Shown here piece after piece: positions 26,187 through 36,600 of a DNA stretch of 64,000 nt. Location: NCBI RefSeq assembly GCF_001187555.1, contig NZ_LFIJ01000001.1, positions 770,169 to 834,168 on the forward strand, read 5' to 3'. Each line of letters begins with the position of its first letter. The stretch's first letter is position 1. The position numbers and the translations under genes were made by a program. The stretch is from Gilvimarinus polysaccharolyticus (lineage in GTDB: Bacteria > Pseudomonadota > Gammaproteobacteria > Pseudomonadales > Cellvibrionaceae). The notes below the pieces were generated by a model, which was not told the DNA's origin, did no database searches, and was given only the letters and a program-made list of their open reading frames with translations.

Positions 26187-28826
26187 ATGATGCAAGTTTC
26201 CATTCGATTATTCGGCCTGCTGTTGGCAGCGTGCTTTTCAGTTGCGGTACACGCTCAAACTTTTAGGGTCAATGATATACGTGTCGAGGGCTTGCAGCGG
26301 GTCTCTGCTGGTACAGTTTTTAGCGCTTTGCCGATCCGTGTCGGCGACACTTTATCACCGGTTGACCTTCAGCGTTCCACCCGAGAGCTGTTTAAGGTCG
26401 GCTTGTTTACCGATGTCTCTATTGGTCGTGATGGCGATGTGTTGGTGCTGATAGTTAAAGAGCGCCCGGCCATCAACGAGATCACCATTGAGGGTAACAA
26501 GGTTATTAAAACCGAGCAGCTAATGGAGAGCTTAACGGACAATGGTTTGTCGGAAGGGCAGATCTATCAAAGCGCGACCCTTAATGGTATTAGCCAAGCG
26601 CTGGAACGCGAATACATCGGTCAGGGCCGCTATGGCGCCTCGGTGGATATTGAGATTGAGGACCTGCCTCGCAACCAAGTTAAGGTGTTAATTACCATTA
26701 ATGAAGGTGAGACAGCTCGCATTAAAAAGATCAACGTTGTAGGCAACCAAGCCTTTGATAACGAGACGTTATTAAAGCTGTTTGAGCTGCAAACCACAGG
26801 TTGGTTTTCGTGGATTACCGGCGATGACAAATACAATCGAGAAAAGCTCACCGGTGATATCGAACGAGTAGAATCTTATTATCTTGATCGAGGATATTTG
26901 GGTTTTAATCTGGTCTCTACTCAGGTGTCGCTGAGCCCAGATAAATCACAAGTATTTATTACCCTTAATGTTGCAGAAGGCGATATTTATAAAGTCAGTG
27001 AAGTTGATTTGGCTGGCGACCCGGCGATTGCCGAGCAATACATTCGACGCTTAATTTTATTGCGTGAAGGGGACACTTTCTCGCAATCATTAATGACTAC
27101 CAGTGCCGAGTATATTACCAACCGTTTGGGTAATGAGGGTTACACTTTTGCCGAGGTTGAGGGTATCCCCGAGCGTAATGAAGAAGATAAAACGGTAAAA
27201 GTTACCTTCTTTGTTGACCCGAAAAAACGTGCCTATGTGCGACGTATTAACTTTCGGGGGAATACCAATACAAAAGATAACGTCTTGCGCCGTGAAATGC
27301 GTCAGATGGAAGGTGGTGCCGCTTCTACTTCGCAAATTGAGCACTCGAAAATTCGATTGCAACGGCTTAGTTACTTTAAAGAGGTAACGGTTGATACTGT
27401 TGAGGTCCCAGGGGTGGCAGATCAAGTAGACGTCGACTTTACGGTCGAGGAACAACCGTCTGGCAGTATGGGGTTGCAGTTAGGTTATGCGGAATACTCA
27501 GGTTTAATGATCTCTGGCAATATCCAGCAGAGCAATTGGTTTGGCACGGGTAAGCAAGTGGGTATTTCGGCTAGCCATTCTGTGTATCAAACAGCCTACA
27601 ATTTCAATTATAACGATCCATACTTTACGCCTGATGGTGTCAGTCGTGGCTTTGATCTTTTTTATCAGAGCAGTGACTATGGACAGATCAACGTGGCCGG
27701 TTACAGCACCGATATTTTGGGCGGCAATGTTAGCTTTGGTTACCCGATCTCTGATATCGAGAGATTAAGTTTTAGTGTTGGGTTTCGTAACTTAACGGTT
27801 AAGCCCAGCTCATACTCAGTGCGCGAGATTTTGCGAACTCCTCTGTATGCAGACAGCGCTGAATATATCACTCAAGACGATTACTTCGAGTTGCTTGATT
27901 TAATTGCGCAAGGCAATGATTTTCCTACCGGGCTCATTGATACCTTGCCTGTGCCATCGGATGAGAATGATATTGACCTGATTAAAGGCGAGCCAGGCTT
28001 TTTGGATGTAAACGGTACGGAGTTTCACGATTTTGTTACGAATGTGGGGTGGGCGAAGTCAACCCTTAACCGCGGTATTCTTGCGACACGTGGCTCCTCG
28101 CAACGTTTGGGATTGGAGGTGGCGCTGCCAGGTGGCGATCTCGAATATTACAAACTGAGTTATGATGCGCAGATGTTTCAGCCGCTCACGCGGAGCTTAA
28201 CATTGCGCCTACGCACTCGTTTGAGCTATTCCGATGCCTATGGTGAAACCGATGAGTTGCCCTTTTTTGAGCATTCCTATGCCGGTGGTTTTGGTTCGGT
28301 CCGTGGTTTTGAGCGCAATAGCTTGGGCCCTCGCGCCACACCGGCAGAGCAGCAGTTTTTGCAATACAGCACTTGGGATGACTTAAACGGCGATGGGGTT
28401 ATTGATTCAAACGAAACGGGTGGCTACGTAAACGTATTGTGTGAAGACTCGGAGCTAGGTTGTCGCCCTGGCCAATTAATAACCACCCCGTCTTCTCAGG
28501 TTACCGATCAGAGTCGTTCATTTGGAGGTAACTTCCTGGTCGAGACCAGTCTTGAAGTGATATTTCCGTTGCCATTTATTGAAGATCAGCGTTCATTTCA
28601 AACAGCACTTTTTGTTGATGCGGGTAATGTTTTTGATACAAACTGTAGTTCTACCCAGATTAACTGTTATGATTTCGCCCTTGACCGTATTAGCTCGGCT
28701 GCGGGTTTAGGATTAACGTGGATTTCCAGCTTTGGGCCAATGACGTTTAGCTTGTCTAAAGCTCTGCATAAAAATGAGCTTGACCGAGAAGAGAGCTTCC
28801 AGTTCTCGATGGGTCGTACTTTTTAA
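26187..28826 (+). CDS. bamA: outer-membrane protein assembly factor BamA
   Basis: 879 residues, about 70-80 longer than the E. coli and Pseudomonas proteins. A signal peptide (1-23, ending VHA) is followed by five POTRA domains (to about 420) and a 16-strand beta-barrel. BamA inserts barrel proteins into the outer membrane. The VRGF motif of loop 6 is at 705-708. The extra length is in surface loops: one acidic insertion near residues 545-610, and loop 6, which contains a 12-residue EF-hand-type loop (732-743: D-L-N-G-D-G-V-I-D-S-N-E) followed by Cys752 and Cys759, matching the position of the loop-6 disulfide in E. coli. The C-terminus ends in Phe, as barrel proteins do. Confidence 0.98.
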   Translation: MMQVSIRLFGLLLAACFSVAVHAQTFRVNDIRVEGLQRVSAGTVFSALPIRVGDTLSPVDLQRSTRELFKVGLFTDVSIGRDGDVLVLIVKERPAINEITIEGNKVIKTEQLMESLTDNGLSEGQIYQSATLNGISQALEREYIGQGRYGASVDIEIEDLPRNQVKVLITINEGETARIKKINVVGNQAFDNETLLKLFELQTTGWFSWITGDDKYNREKLTGDIERVESYYLDRGYLGFNLVSTQVSLSPDKSQVFITLNVAEGDIYKVSEVDLAGDPAIAEQYIRRLILLREGDTFSQSLMTTSAEYITNRLGNEGYTFAEVEGIPERNEEDKTVKVTFFVDPKKRAYVRRINFRGNTNTKDNVLRREMRQMEGGAASTSQIEHSKIRLQRLSYFKEVTVDTVEVPGVADQVDVDFTVEEQPSGSMGLQLGYAEYSGLMISGNIQQSNWFGTGKQVGISASHSVYQTAYNFNYNDPYFTPDGVSRGFDLFYQSSDYGQINVAGYSTDILGGNVSFGYPISDIERLSFSVGFRNLTVKPSSYSVREILRTPLYADSAEYITQDDYFELLDLIAQGNDFPTGLIDTLPVPSDENDIDLIKGEPGFLDVNGTEFHDFVTNVGWAKSTLNRGILATRGSSQRLGLEVALPGGDLEYYKLSYDAQMFQPLTRSLTLRLRTRLSYSDAYGETDELPFFEHSYAGGFGSVRGFERNSLGPRATPAEQQFLQYSTWDDLNGDGVIDSNETGGYVNVLCEDSELGCRPGQLITTPSSQVTDQSRSFGGNFLVETSLEVIFPLPFIEDQRSFQTALFVDAGNVFDTNCSSTQINCYDFALDRISSAAGLGLTWISSFGPMTFSLSKALHKNELDREESFQFSMGRTF

Positions 28827-28929
28827 TAGGGCGAAATTTCTCAATGGAGCGTGGGGTGTTAACCTCACGAGCTACCAGAGAGCTGATTAATTAAAGCTAG
28901 ATACAACTACAAATATAGAGGAATGAGTT

Positions 28930-29451
28930 GTGAACATTATAAAGAACCTGCTACTTGCTATGACTTTAACCGCCACAGCCGCTACGGCTACCTCGGCGCT
29001 TGCTGCCGACAAGGTGGTGGTGCTTGATATGCAAGCCGCTATCTTGGGTACTGAACTGGCTAAAAAGAGCATGGAAAACTTGCAAAAAAACGCTGAATTC
29101 TCTGCTATGCGTGCCAAGTTAGAAAGCTATGTGGCTGATATCAAAGCATTACAAGAAAGCGCCGAAAAAGATGGCATGACTTGGTCAGAAGATAAATTAG
29201 CTGAACACCGTAAAAAAATTGAGTACTTGCGAGCTGATTACGAGCTGGCGCAGAAGAAGTTACAAGGTGAGCAGCAGCAAGTATTGCAACGTGTACAGCA
29301 AGAACTAGCCCCTAAAGTTCGCCCGGTACTTGAAAAACTCATTGAAGATGAAAAAATCGGCATGATCGTAAATGCTCAATCTGTTTTTCATGCCGATGCA
29401 GATCACGACATTACGGCTAAATTAATCGAGCGTCTGAATAAGTCACAATAA
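28930..29451 (+). CDS. skp: periplasmic chaperone Skp/OmpH
   Basis: 173 residues with a signal peptide ending ALA before ADK, then a small core and two long charged helices (about 60-140) that make the tentacles of the trimeric chaperone. Skp holds unfolded outer-membrane proteins on the way to BamA, encoded just upstream. The start is GTG at 28930, preceded by GAGGAATGAGT. The family is weakly conserved; the position between bamA and lpxD makes the call secure. Confidence 0.95.
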   Translation: MNIIKNLLLAMTLTATAATATSALAADKVVVLDMQAAILGTELAKKSMENLQKNAEFSAMRAKLESYVADIKALQESAEKDGMTWSEDKLAEHRKKIEYLRADYELAQKKLQGEQQQVLQRVQQELAPKVRPVLEKLIEDEKIGMIVNAQSVFHADADHDITAKLIERLNKSQ

Positions 29452-29465
29452 CCTGAGCGGAACAC

Positions 29466-30494
29466 GTGACTAACTATACTCTTCGCCAACTGGCGGATTA
29501 TCTCAGCGCCGAGATCGACGATAGCAATGCCGGTTTAATAATAACCGGCATTGCTGGTTTGGCTGCCGCCAAAACAGATCAGATCAGTTTTTTAGCAGGC
29601 GCAGCTTATATCAAGTATTTAAGTCAATCTCAGGCGGGAGCGGTCATGCTACGCCCGGCTGATGCTGAGCACTACAGTGGTGTTAAGCTACTGGTTGATA
29701 ACCCCTATCTCGCGTACGCACGACTCAGCAAATTATTTGATCGCAGCGGTGATACAATTGCCCGCTCAGTGCATGCGTCTGCCGTGGTCGCCGCTAATGT
29801 GCGACTCGGTAGTAACGTCAGTGTTGGCGCTAATGCTGTAATCGATAGTGGTGTGGTTATTGGCGATGATGTGATTGTGGGAGCCGGTTGTTATATTGGC
29901 GCCGATGTCTCAATAGGTGATCGGACAAGACTTTTTGCTAATGTCTCAATTTATCATGCTGTTGTTATCGGCCAAGACTCGGTGCTACACAGTGGTTGCG
30001 TGATAGGTTCTGACGGATTTGGCTTTGCACCCGATAAAGATGGCAGTTGGTGTAAAATTCATCAGCTTGGCAGTGTTATAATTGGCAACCGAGTTGAAAT
30101 TGGTGCATCTACGGCAATAGACCGCGGGGCATTAGATGACACAGTGATAAGTGATGGTGTCAAAATCGATAATCAGGTGCATATCGCGCATAATTGTCGC
30201 ATTGGTGAGCACACAGCCATTGCGGCTAACTGTGGTATAGCAGGCAGTACTGTCATTGGCCGTCATTGTACTATGGCCGGTGCAGTAGGTATTACCGGTC
30301 ATATAGAGATAACCGATAATGTCCATATAACGGGCATGTCGATGGTCACTAAATCGATTACTGTGCCGGGTAGTTACAGTTCCGGTAATAGCGCTATAGT
30401 GACGCGTGAGTGGCGTAAGAATGCCGTTCGTTTTAACCAGCTTAATCAAATAGCTGCTAGGCTTAAAGCCTTAGAGCGAGACAGTAATAAGTAA
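29466..30494 (+). CDS. lpxD: UDP-3-O-acylglucosamine N-acyltransferase
   Basis: 342-residue third enzyme of lipid A synthesis. An N-terminal uridine-binding domain is followed by a left-handed beta-helix of hexapeptide repeats and a short C-terminal helix ([14 protein letters not shown]). Conserved [10 protein letters not shown] and [13 protein letters not shown] segments contain the catalytic His region. It starts with GTG at 29466. It lies 14 bases after skp in the lipid A cluster. Confidence 0.97.
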   Translation: MTNYTLRQLADYLSAEIDDSNAGLIITGIAGLAAAKTDQISFLAGAAYIKYLSQSQAGAVMLRPADAEHYSGVKLLVDNPYLAYARLSKLFDRSGDTIARSVHASAVVAANVRLGSNVSVGANAVIDSGVVIGDDVIVGAGCYIGADVSIGDRTRLFANVSIYHAVVIGQDSVLHSGCVIGSDGFGFAPDKDGSWCKIHQLGSVIIGNRVEIGASTAIDRGALDDTVISDGVKIDNQVHIAHNCRIGEHTAIAANCGIAGSTVIGRHCTMAGAVGITGHIEITDNVHITGMSMVTKSITVPGSYSSGNSAIVTREWRKNAVRFNQLNQIAARLKALERDSNK

Positions 30495-30565
30495 ACCTGC
30501 CCGCAGCACATATGCGTTTTGGCAGGCTCAATCAGTGCATTAGTATTAATAAGGCCACATAAAAG

Positions 30566-31003
30566 ATGATGGACGTAAACGAAATCCGTGAATACCTTCC
30601 GCACCGCTATCCGATGCTTTTGGTCGATCGGGTGGTGGAGCTGGTCGTGGGCGAATCGATAGTCGCCTATAAAAATATAACCATTAACGAAGACGTCTTT
30701 AATGGCCATTTCCCCGATTTTCCAGTATTTCCCGGTGTTCTGATTTTGGAAGCTCTGGCGCAAGCGTCAGGTGTACTTGGTTTTAAAACCATGGACAAGA
30801 AACCACAAGACGGATCTATTTATTTGTTTGCAGGGGTCGATGACGTGCGCTTTAAGCGACAAGTCATTCCTGGTGATCGATTACAGCTAGAGTCTCAGAT
30901 TGTTTCGTCAAAGCGAGGCGTTTGGAAGTTTGCGTGTAAGGCGACCGTCGATGGTGAGTTAGCGGCATCGGCCACTATTCTTTGTGCCGACCGTAAAGTT
31001 TAA
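30566..31003 (+). CDS. fabZ: (3R)-hydroxyacyl-ACP dehydratase
   Basis: 145-residue hot-dog-fold dehydratase of fatty acid elongation. The catalytic pair is His48 in [14 protein letters not shown] and Glu62. It competes with LpxA for hydroxyacyl-ACP, which explains its stable place between lpxD and lpxA. There are two adjacent ATGs at the start (30566 and 30569). Confidence 0.98.
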   Translation: MMDVNEIREYLPHRYPMLLVDRVVELVVGESIVAYKNITINEDVFNGHFPDFPVFPGVLILEALAQASGVLGFKTMDKKPQDGSIYLFAGVDDVRFKRQVIPGDRLQLESQIVSSKRGVWKFACKATVDGELAASATILCADRKV

Positions 31004-31021
31004 TAAAGAGGCTCGATTGAG

Positions 31022-31798
31022 TTGACCTTGATAGCTCCCCAAGCCGTTATTCACCCTGATGCCAAGCTCGCCGATGATGTTCGGGTTGGCCCTTGGACCA
31101 TTATCGGCCCAAATGTAGAGATTGGGGCGGGCAGTGTAATCGCCTCTCATGTGGTGATTAAAGGCCCGACGAAGATTGGTAAAAACAATCAAATATTTCA
31201 ATTCTCCAGCGTTGGTGAAGACACGCCAGATTTAAAATATAACGGTGAGCCGACTAAGCTTATTATTGGCGATGACAATATTATTCGTGAAGGCGTGACC
31301 ATCCATCGCGGTACGGTTCAAGATCGCTCGGAAACTAGAATCGGTAATCACAACTTGATTATGGCTTATGTGCATATCGGCCATGACAGTGTAGTGGGCA
31401 ATCATTGCATTTTGGTTAACAATACCTCACTGGCGGGGCATGTTGTTGTAGGAGATTGGGCGATTTTAAGCGGCTTTACCTTGGTTCATCAATTTTGCAA
31501 TATTGGCGCTCACAGCTTTAGTGGTATGGGCAGTGCTATTGGCAAAGATGTGCCGGCTTATGTTTTAGTTAACGGCGCTCCTGCGGCGGCGAAAAGTGTT
31601 AACGCAGAAGGTTTGCGTCGCCGAGGATTTGGCAAAGAAGAAATCACGGCTATTACTCGAGCCTTTAAAGTGATTTACCGTCGTGGACTTACCGTTGATG
31701 AGGCGCTAGTTCAGCTTGAATCGCTAGCCGCCGAGCATCCGGCAGTTAGCGCTATGATCGAATCATTGACCACCTCTAAGCGCGGGATTGTCCGCTAA
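31022..31798 (+). CDS. lpxA: UDP-N-acetylglucosamine acyltransferase
   Basis: 258-residue first enzyme of lipid A synthesis; a beta-helix of hexapeptide repeats (VGPWTIIGPNVEIGAGSVIA and on) with the catalytic His in NTSLAGHVVVGD and a C-terminal helical domain. The start is unusual: the family N-terminus is reached only by TTG at 31022 (or TTG at 31028), behind AAAGAGG at some distance. No ATG or GTG is available in the right place, so weak initiation may keep the protein low. lpxB follows after eight bases. Confidence 0.97.
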   Translation: MTLIAPQAVIHPDAKLADDVRVGPWTIIGPNVEIGAGSVIASHVVIKGPTKIGKNNQIFQFSSVGEDTPDLKYNGEPTKLIIGDDNIIREGVTIHRGTVQDRSETRIGNHNLIMAYVHIGHDSVVGNHCILVNNTSLAGHVVVGDWAILSGFTLVHQFCNIGAHSFSGMGSAIGKDVPAYVLVNGAPAAAKSVNAEGLRRRGFGKEEITAITRAFKVIYRRGLTVDEALVQLESLAAEHPAVSAMIESLTTSKRGIVR

Positions 31799-31806
31799 TC
31801 GGAGCT

Positions 31807-32997
31807 ATGACTCAGACGCTGAAAGTCGGCATTGTTGCCGGAGAAGCCTCAGGAGATATTCTGGGGGCGGGTTTGATCCGCGCTTTAAAAAAACATTACC
31901 CTCATATAGAGTTTTCCGGTATTGGCGGGCCACGCATGCTGGCCGAGGGGTTCCATTCTTTTTTTCCGCAAGACCGTTTAGCCGTGATGGGATTGGTCGA
32001 GCCGTTAAAGCGCTTGCCAGAGTTGCTGCGGATTCGTCGATTTTTGACGGATCATTTTAGTCAGCAACAACCCGCGATTTTTATCGGGATCGATTCGCCA
32101 GACTTCAATCTAACCCTAGAAGAGAACCCCCACGACAGTGGTGTAAAAACGGTTCACTACGTTAGTCCATCGGTGTGGGCGTGGCGTCAAAATCGGGTTA
32201 AAAAAATTCGACGTGCAGTCGATTTAATGCTGACATTACTGCCTTTTGAGGCGCAATTTTATCGTGATCACGATGTGCCGGTGCAGTTTGTCGGCCACCC
32301 TCTGGCCGATGATATTCCGCTGCAGAGTGATGCAGTACTTGCCCGCGATACCTTGAACCTTGATCTGAGTGCTGAAACGCCGGTGGTGGCTTTGCTGCCC
32401 GGTAGTCGGCATGGCGAGGTCGAGCGATTAGGGCCGCTTTTTTATCAGGCCGCTCGACTGTGCTTAGAGCAACGTCCCGGACTTAGGTTTATTGTCCCCG
32501 CTGCTAGTGGCCAACGCTATCGACAAATTCATCAGCAATTAAGTAGCTTTAGCGATTTACCCATAACCTTGGTGCAAGGTCAGTCCCATGAGGTGATGGC
32601 TGCGGCTGATGTGGTGGTATTGGCATCGGGTACTACAGCGCTTGAGGCGATGTTGCTTAAAAAACCCATGGTGGTCAGTTACAAAGTGGCCTGGCTGTCA
32701 TACAAAATAATATCGGCAATGTTAAAAGTGCCTTATGTGTCATTACCTAATTTATTGGCTGATGAACTGTTAGTGCCTGAGTTAATTCAAAAAGACGCAA
32801 CAGCTGAGGGACTTGCCGCCGAGGTATTAAATTATTTTTCCAACCCTCAAGATGTAGCGACACTTAAAAAGCGCTTTTTACAGCTGCACAATTCGCTGCG
32901 TTGCAATGCCAGTGCCGCTGCCGCCCAGGCCGTTGTTAATTTAATTGAAGGCGACACGACAGCTTCGGCCAATACTGATAATCGCAGTTTAATATAG
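31807..32997 (+). CDS. lpxB: lipid-A-disaccharide synthase
   Basis: 396-residue GT-B family 19 glycosyltransferase that joins UDP-diacylglucosamine and lipid X. It begins with [18 protein letters not shown], then [15 protein letters not shown], and [10 protein letters not shown] of the C-terminal nucleotide domain. Length is normal. Ribosome binding site GGAG stands six bases before the ATG. Confidence 0.98.
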   Translation: MTQTLKVGIVAGEASGDILGAGLIRALKKHYPHIEFSGIGGPRMLAEGFHSFFPQDRLAVMGLVEPLKRLPELLRIRRFLTDHFSQQQPAIFIGIDSPDFNLTLEENPHDSGVKTVHYVSPSVWAWRQNRVKKIRRAVDLMLTLLPFEAQFYRDHDVPVQFVGHPLADDIPLQSDAVLARDTLNLDLSAETPVVALLPGSRHGEVERLGPLFYQAARLCLEQRPGLRFIVPAASGQRYRQIHQQLSSFSDLPITLVQGQSHEVMAAADVVVLASGTTALEAMLLKKPMVVSYKVAWLSYKIISAMLKVPYVSLPNLLADELLVPELIQKDATAEGLAAEVLNYFSNPQDVATLKKRFLQLHNSLRCNASAAAAQAVVNLIEGDTTASANTDNRSLI

Positions 32998-33007
32998 AGG
33001 TGACTCC

Positions 33008-33613
33008 ATGGAGCCGTTTGTTTCTTGTTATAGCGGCGCGTTGGCTGCAGGCGTCGATGAGGTGGGACGTGGCCCGCTGGCTGGGGATGTAGTCGCTGCT
33101 GCGGTAATGCTAGACCCAAAGCGTCCGATAATCGGCCTTAACGATTCTAAAAAATTAACCGAAAAACGTCGTAATGACCTGTTTGATATTATTAAAGAGC
33201 AGGCGTTAAGTTATTGTGTGGCACGCGCTAGCGTTGCTGAAATCGACTCCATTAATATTCTACAGGCGAGCCTATTGGCTATGCGTCGCGCGGTAGAAGG
33301 CTTGTCGGTTCAACCCGAGCACGTATTGGTTGATGGTAATAAAATACCCGCTTGGCGCTACAGCGCAGAGGCGGTGGTAAAGGGCGATAGCCGAGTTGCG
33401 GCGATTAGCGCAGCGTCAATATTGGCAAAAGTGACTCGTGATGCCGAAATGGTTGCGTTTGATGAAATGTACCCAGGTTATGGTTTTGCGGGTCACAAAG
33501 GCTATCCGACTAAAGTTCATATGGCAGCATTGGCCAAGCTGGGCGTCTGTGATATTCATCGCCGATCTTTTGCGCCAGTTAAGCGCCAGCTCGAACAACT
33601 GACAATATTTTAA
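33008..33613 (+). CDS. rnhB: ribonuclease HII
   Basis: 201 residues. It cuts RNA in RNA-DNA hybrids and at single ribonucleotides in DNA. The acidic pair Asp17-Glu18 in [12 protein letters not shown], the later VLVDG aspartate and SILAKVTRD are diagnostic. It lies between lpxB and dnaE, as in many gammaproteobacteria. Confidence 0.98.
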   Translation: MEPFVSCYSGALAAGVDEVGRGPLAGDVVAAAVMLDPKRPIIGLNDSKKLTEKRRNDLFDIIKEQALSYCVARASVAEIDSINILQASLLAMRRAVEGLSVQPEHVLVDGNKIPAWRYSAEAVVKGDSRVAAISAASILAKVTRDAEMVAFDEMYPGYGFAGHKGYPTKVHMAALAKLGVCDIHRRSFAPVKRQLEQLTIF

Positions 33614-33621
33614 CGGTATAT

Positions 33622-36600
33622 ATGACTGCACAATTTGTACATCTTCGGCTGCATACAGAATATTCTTTATCGGATAGCCTTGTTCGCATTAAGCCATTAG
33701 CGGCACGCTTACGCGAGCTCGACATGCCAGCTTGTGGCGTGACCGACCAAACCAACTTTTACGGCCTTATTAAATTCTATAAAGCCATGCAAGGGCAAGG
33801 TGTTAAGCCTATTGTGGGCTGTGACTTTTTAATTAATGGCGCCGATTCCGAATCTAAGCCGACAGTGATTACATTGCTGGCCATGAATGACGCTGGTTAT
33901 AAAAATATTATCGCGCTGATCTCGCGAGCTTATCAAAAAGGTCAGCAGCAGGGCGTGGCGTATATTGAACGCAGCTGGGTTAGTGAGTTCTCTGCTGGCG
34001 TGATTGCTTTGTCGGGCGGTCGTCTGGGAGATATTGGTCTATCGTTATTGTCAGGTCGAAATGCTCAAGCACGCACCGAGCTTGCACATTGGATGGCTGA
34101 ATTTCCGGGGCGCTTTTATCTCGAGCTACAACGCACCGGGCGCGAATATGAAGAGTCTTATTTACATGCGGCAGTTGCCCTAGCGGATGAAGCACAGTGT
34201 CCTGTGGTAGCTACTAATGATGTGCGTTTTTTGCGCGCTGACGAATTTGAGGTGCACGAAGCGCGAGTATGTATTGCCGAGGGGCGAGCGCTGGATGATC
34301 CACGCCGCGAGAGGCGTTACTCCGAACAACAATACTTGCGTTCAGCTGATGAAATGTTGGAGTTGTTTAGTGATATTCCCGAGGCATTGCAAAACTCGGT
34401 AGAGATTGCTAAACGCTGCACCGTGAACATTAAGTTGGGAGAGTATTTTCTACCGCAGTACCCTATTCCTGATGGACTGACAGAAAACGAATTTTTTGAA
34501 AAAGTTTGCCTCGATGGCATGGATATGCGGCTTGAAAAAATTCTTGATAAGACGGCCCCAGACTATACCGAGCGATATCAGGTGTACCGCGACCGAATGC
34601 AATTTGAGCTGGATATTATTTTGCAAATGGGGTTTCCGGGTTACTTTCTTATCGTAATGGATTTTATCCGTTGGGCGAAAGAAAACGGTATTCCAGTAGG
34701 TCCTGGGCGGGGTTCCGGTGCCGGTTCATTGGTTGCTTACTCGTTAGAAATTACTGATCTAGACCCATTGCAATACGATTTGCTGTTTGAGCGATTTTTG
34801 AATCCAGAGCGGGTTTCGATGCCCGATTTCGATGTCGATTTTTGTATGGAAAACCGCGACCGCGTTATTAATTATGTCGCTGAGACTTATGGTCGTGAGG
34901 CGGTAAGCCAGATCATCACTTTTGGTACTATGGCGGCAAAAGCGGTGGTGCGGGATGTGGCGCGAGTGTTAGGCAAGTCTTATGGCTTGGCCGATAAACT
35001 CTCAAAAATGATCCCTCCCACGCCAGGGATGACCCTTAAACAAGCGCTGGAAGAAGTCGACATACTGCGTGAGTTGTTGGAGACCGATGGCGATGCGCAA
35101 GAGATTTGGGATATGGCGGTTAAGCTTGAAGGCTTAACGCGTAACGTAGGCAAGCACGCCGGTGGCGTGGTTATCGCACCAAATCAGTTGATAGATTTTT
35201 CACCGCTGTATTGTGATGAGTCGGGAAAGGGGCTGGTAACCCAGTATGATAAAAACGACGTAGAAGATGCAGGTCTCGTTAAGTTCGACTTCCTTGGGTT
35301 GCGTACTTTAACGATCATCGACTGGGCGATGAAGATGATTAACGCCCAGCGTGCTAAATCAGATCTGCCAGCGTTGGATATTACCACCATCGATCTTGAA
35401 GATAAGCCAACCTTTGACATGCTAAAGCGGGCTGAGACTACTGCAGTGTTTCAGCTTGAGTCGCGCGGCATGAAAGATCTTATTAAGCGTTTAAAGCCCG
35501 ATAACCTCGAAGATATGATTGCTTTGGTGGCACTATTTCGGCCGGGGCCCCTCGACTCAGGCATGGTGACCGACTTTGTAAACCGTAAGCATGGTAAGGC
35601 TGAGGTTGCTTACCCAGACGCGAAATACCAGCATAAGAGTTTAGAGCCAATTCTTAAACCTACTTATGGCGTTATTGTTTACCAAGAGCAGGTTATGCAG
35701 ATCGCCCAAGAATTGGCGGGTTACAGCTTGGGTTCGGCCGATTTATTACGTCGTGCGATGGGTAAGAAAAAGCCTGAAGAAATGGCTAAGCAGCGCGAGT
35801 TTTTTGCTGAAGGTGCTAAGGGCAAGGGAATCGATCCAACCCTGGCGATGAAAATTTTTGACCTGGTAGAGAAATTTGCCGGTTATGGTTTTAACAAATC
35901 TCACTCGGCCGCTTACGCATTGGTGTCTTATCAAACGGCTTGGTTAAAAACCCATTATCCCGCGCATTTTATGGCTGCGACCATGAGCTCGGACATGGAT
36001 AAGACCGATAAAGTAGTAACCTTTATCGAAGAATGTCGCACCATGGGTTTGACACTGTTGCCGCCAGATGTGAACCGTGGCGAATTGAAATTTACAGTAG
36101 ATGACGACAATAACGTTATTTATGGTCTTGGTGCTATTAAAGGGCTGGGTGAGGGCCCAGTTGATAGCATTATTCACGCTCGGGAAACTGGCGGCCCATT
36201 TAATGATTTGTTTGATTTTTGTGCCAGAGTTGATCCGCGCAAGGTCAATAAGCGTGCATTAGAAGCTTTGGTGCGCTCGGGGGCTGCGGACAACCTTGGG
36301 CCGAGCTGTAATTTTGACCGCGATAGGGCAGTGATGTTTGCCGCCATTACCGAGGCGGTTAAAACCGCCGAGCAAAGCGCGGCAAATGCCAGTGCAGGTA
36401 TGGTCGATTTATTTGGCGATGTCGTGCCCTCTGCTGCTAGTACCGAAGATGTTTATCGAGAGTTCTCGCGTGTTCGTCCTTGGTCGATGAAAGAGCGCTT
36501 GACCGCCGAGAACGAAACACTAGGGCTTTACTTAACCGGTCACCCGATTGACGAATACGATCAAGAGATCAATTTTTTAGTATCGTCACGAATCGCTAAC

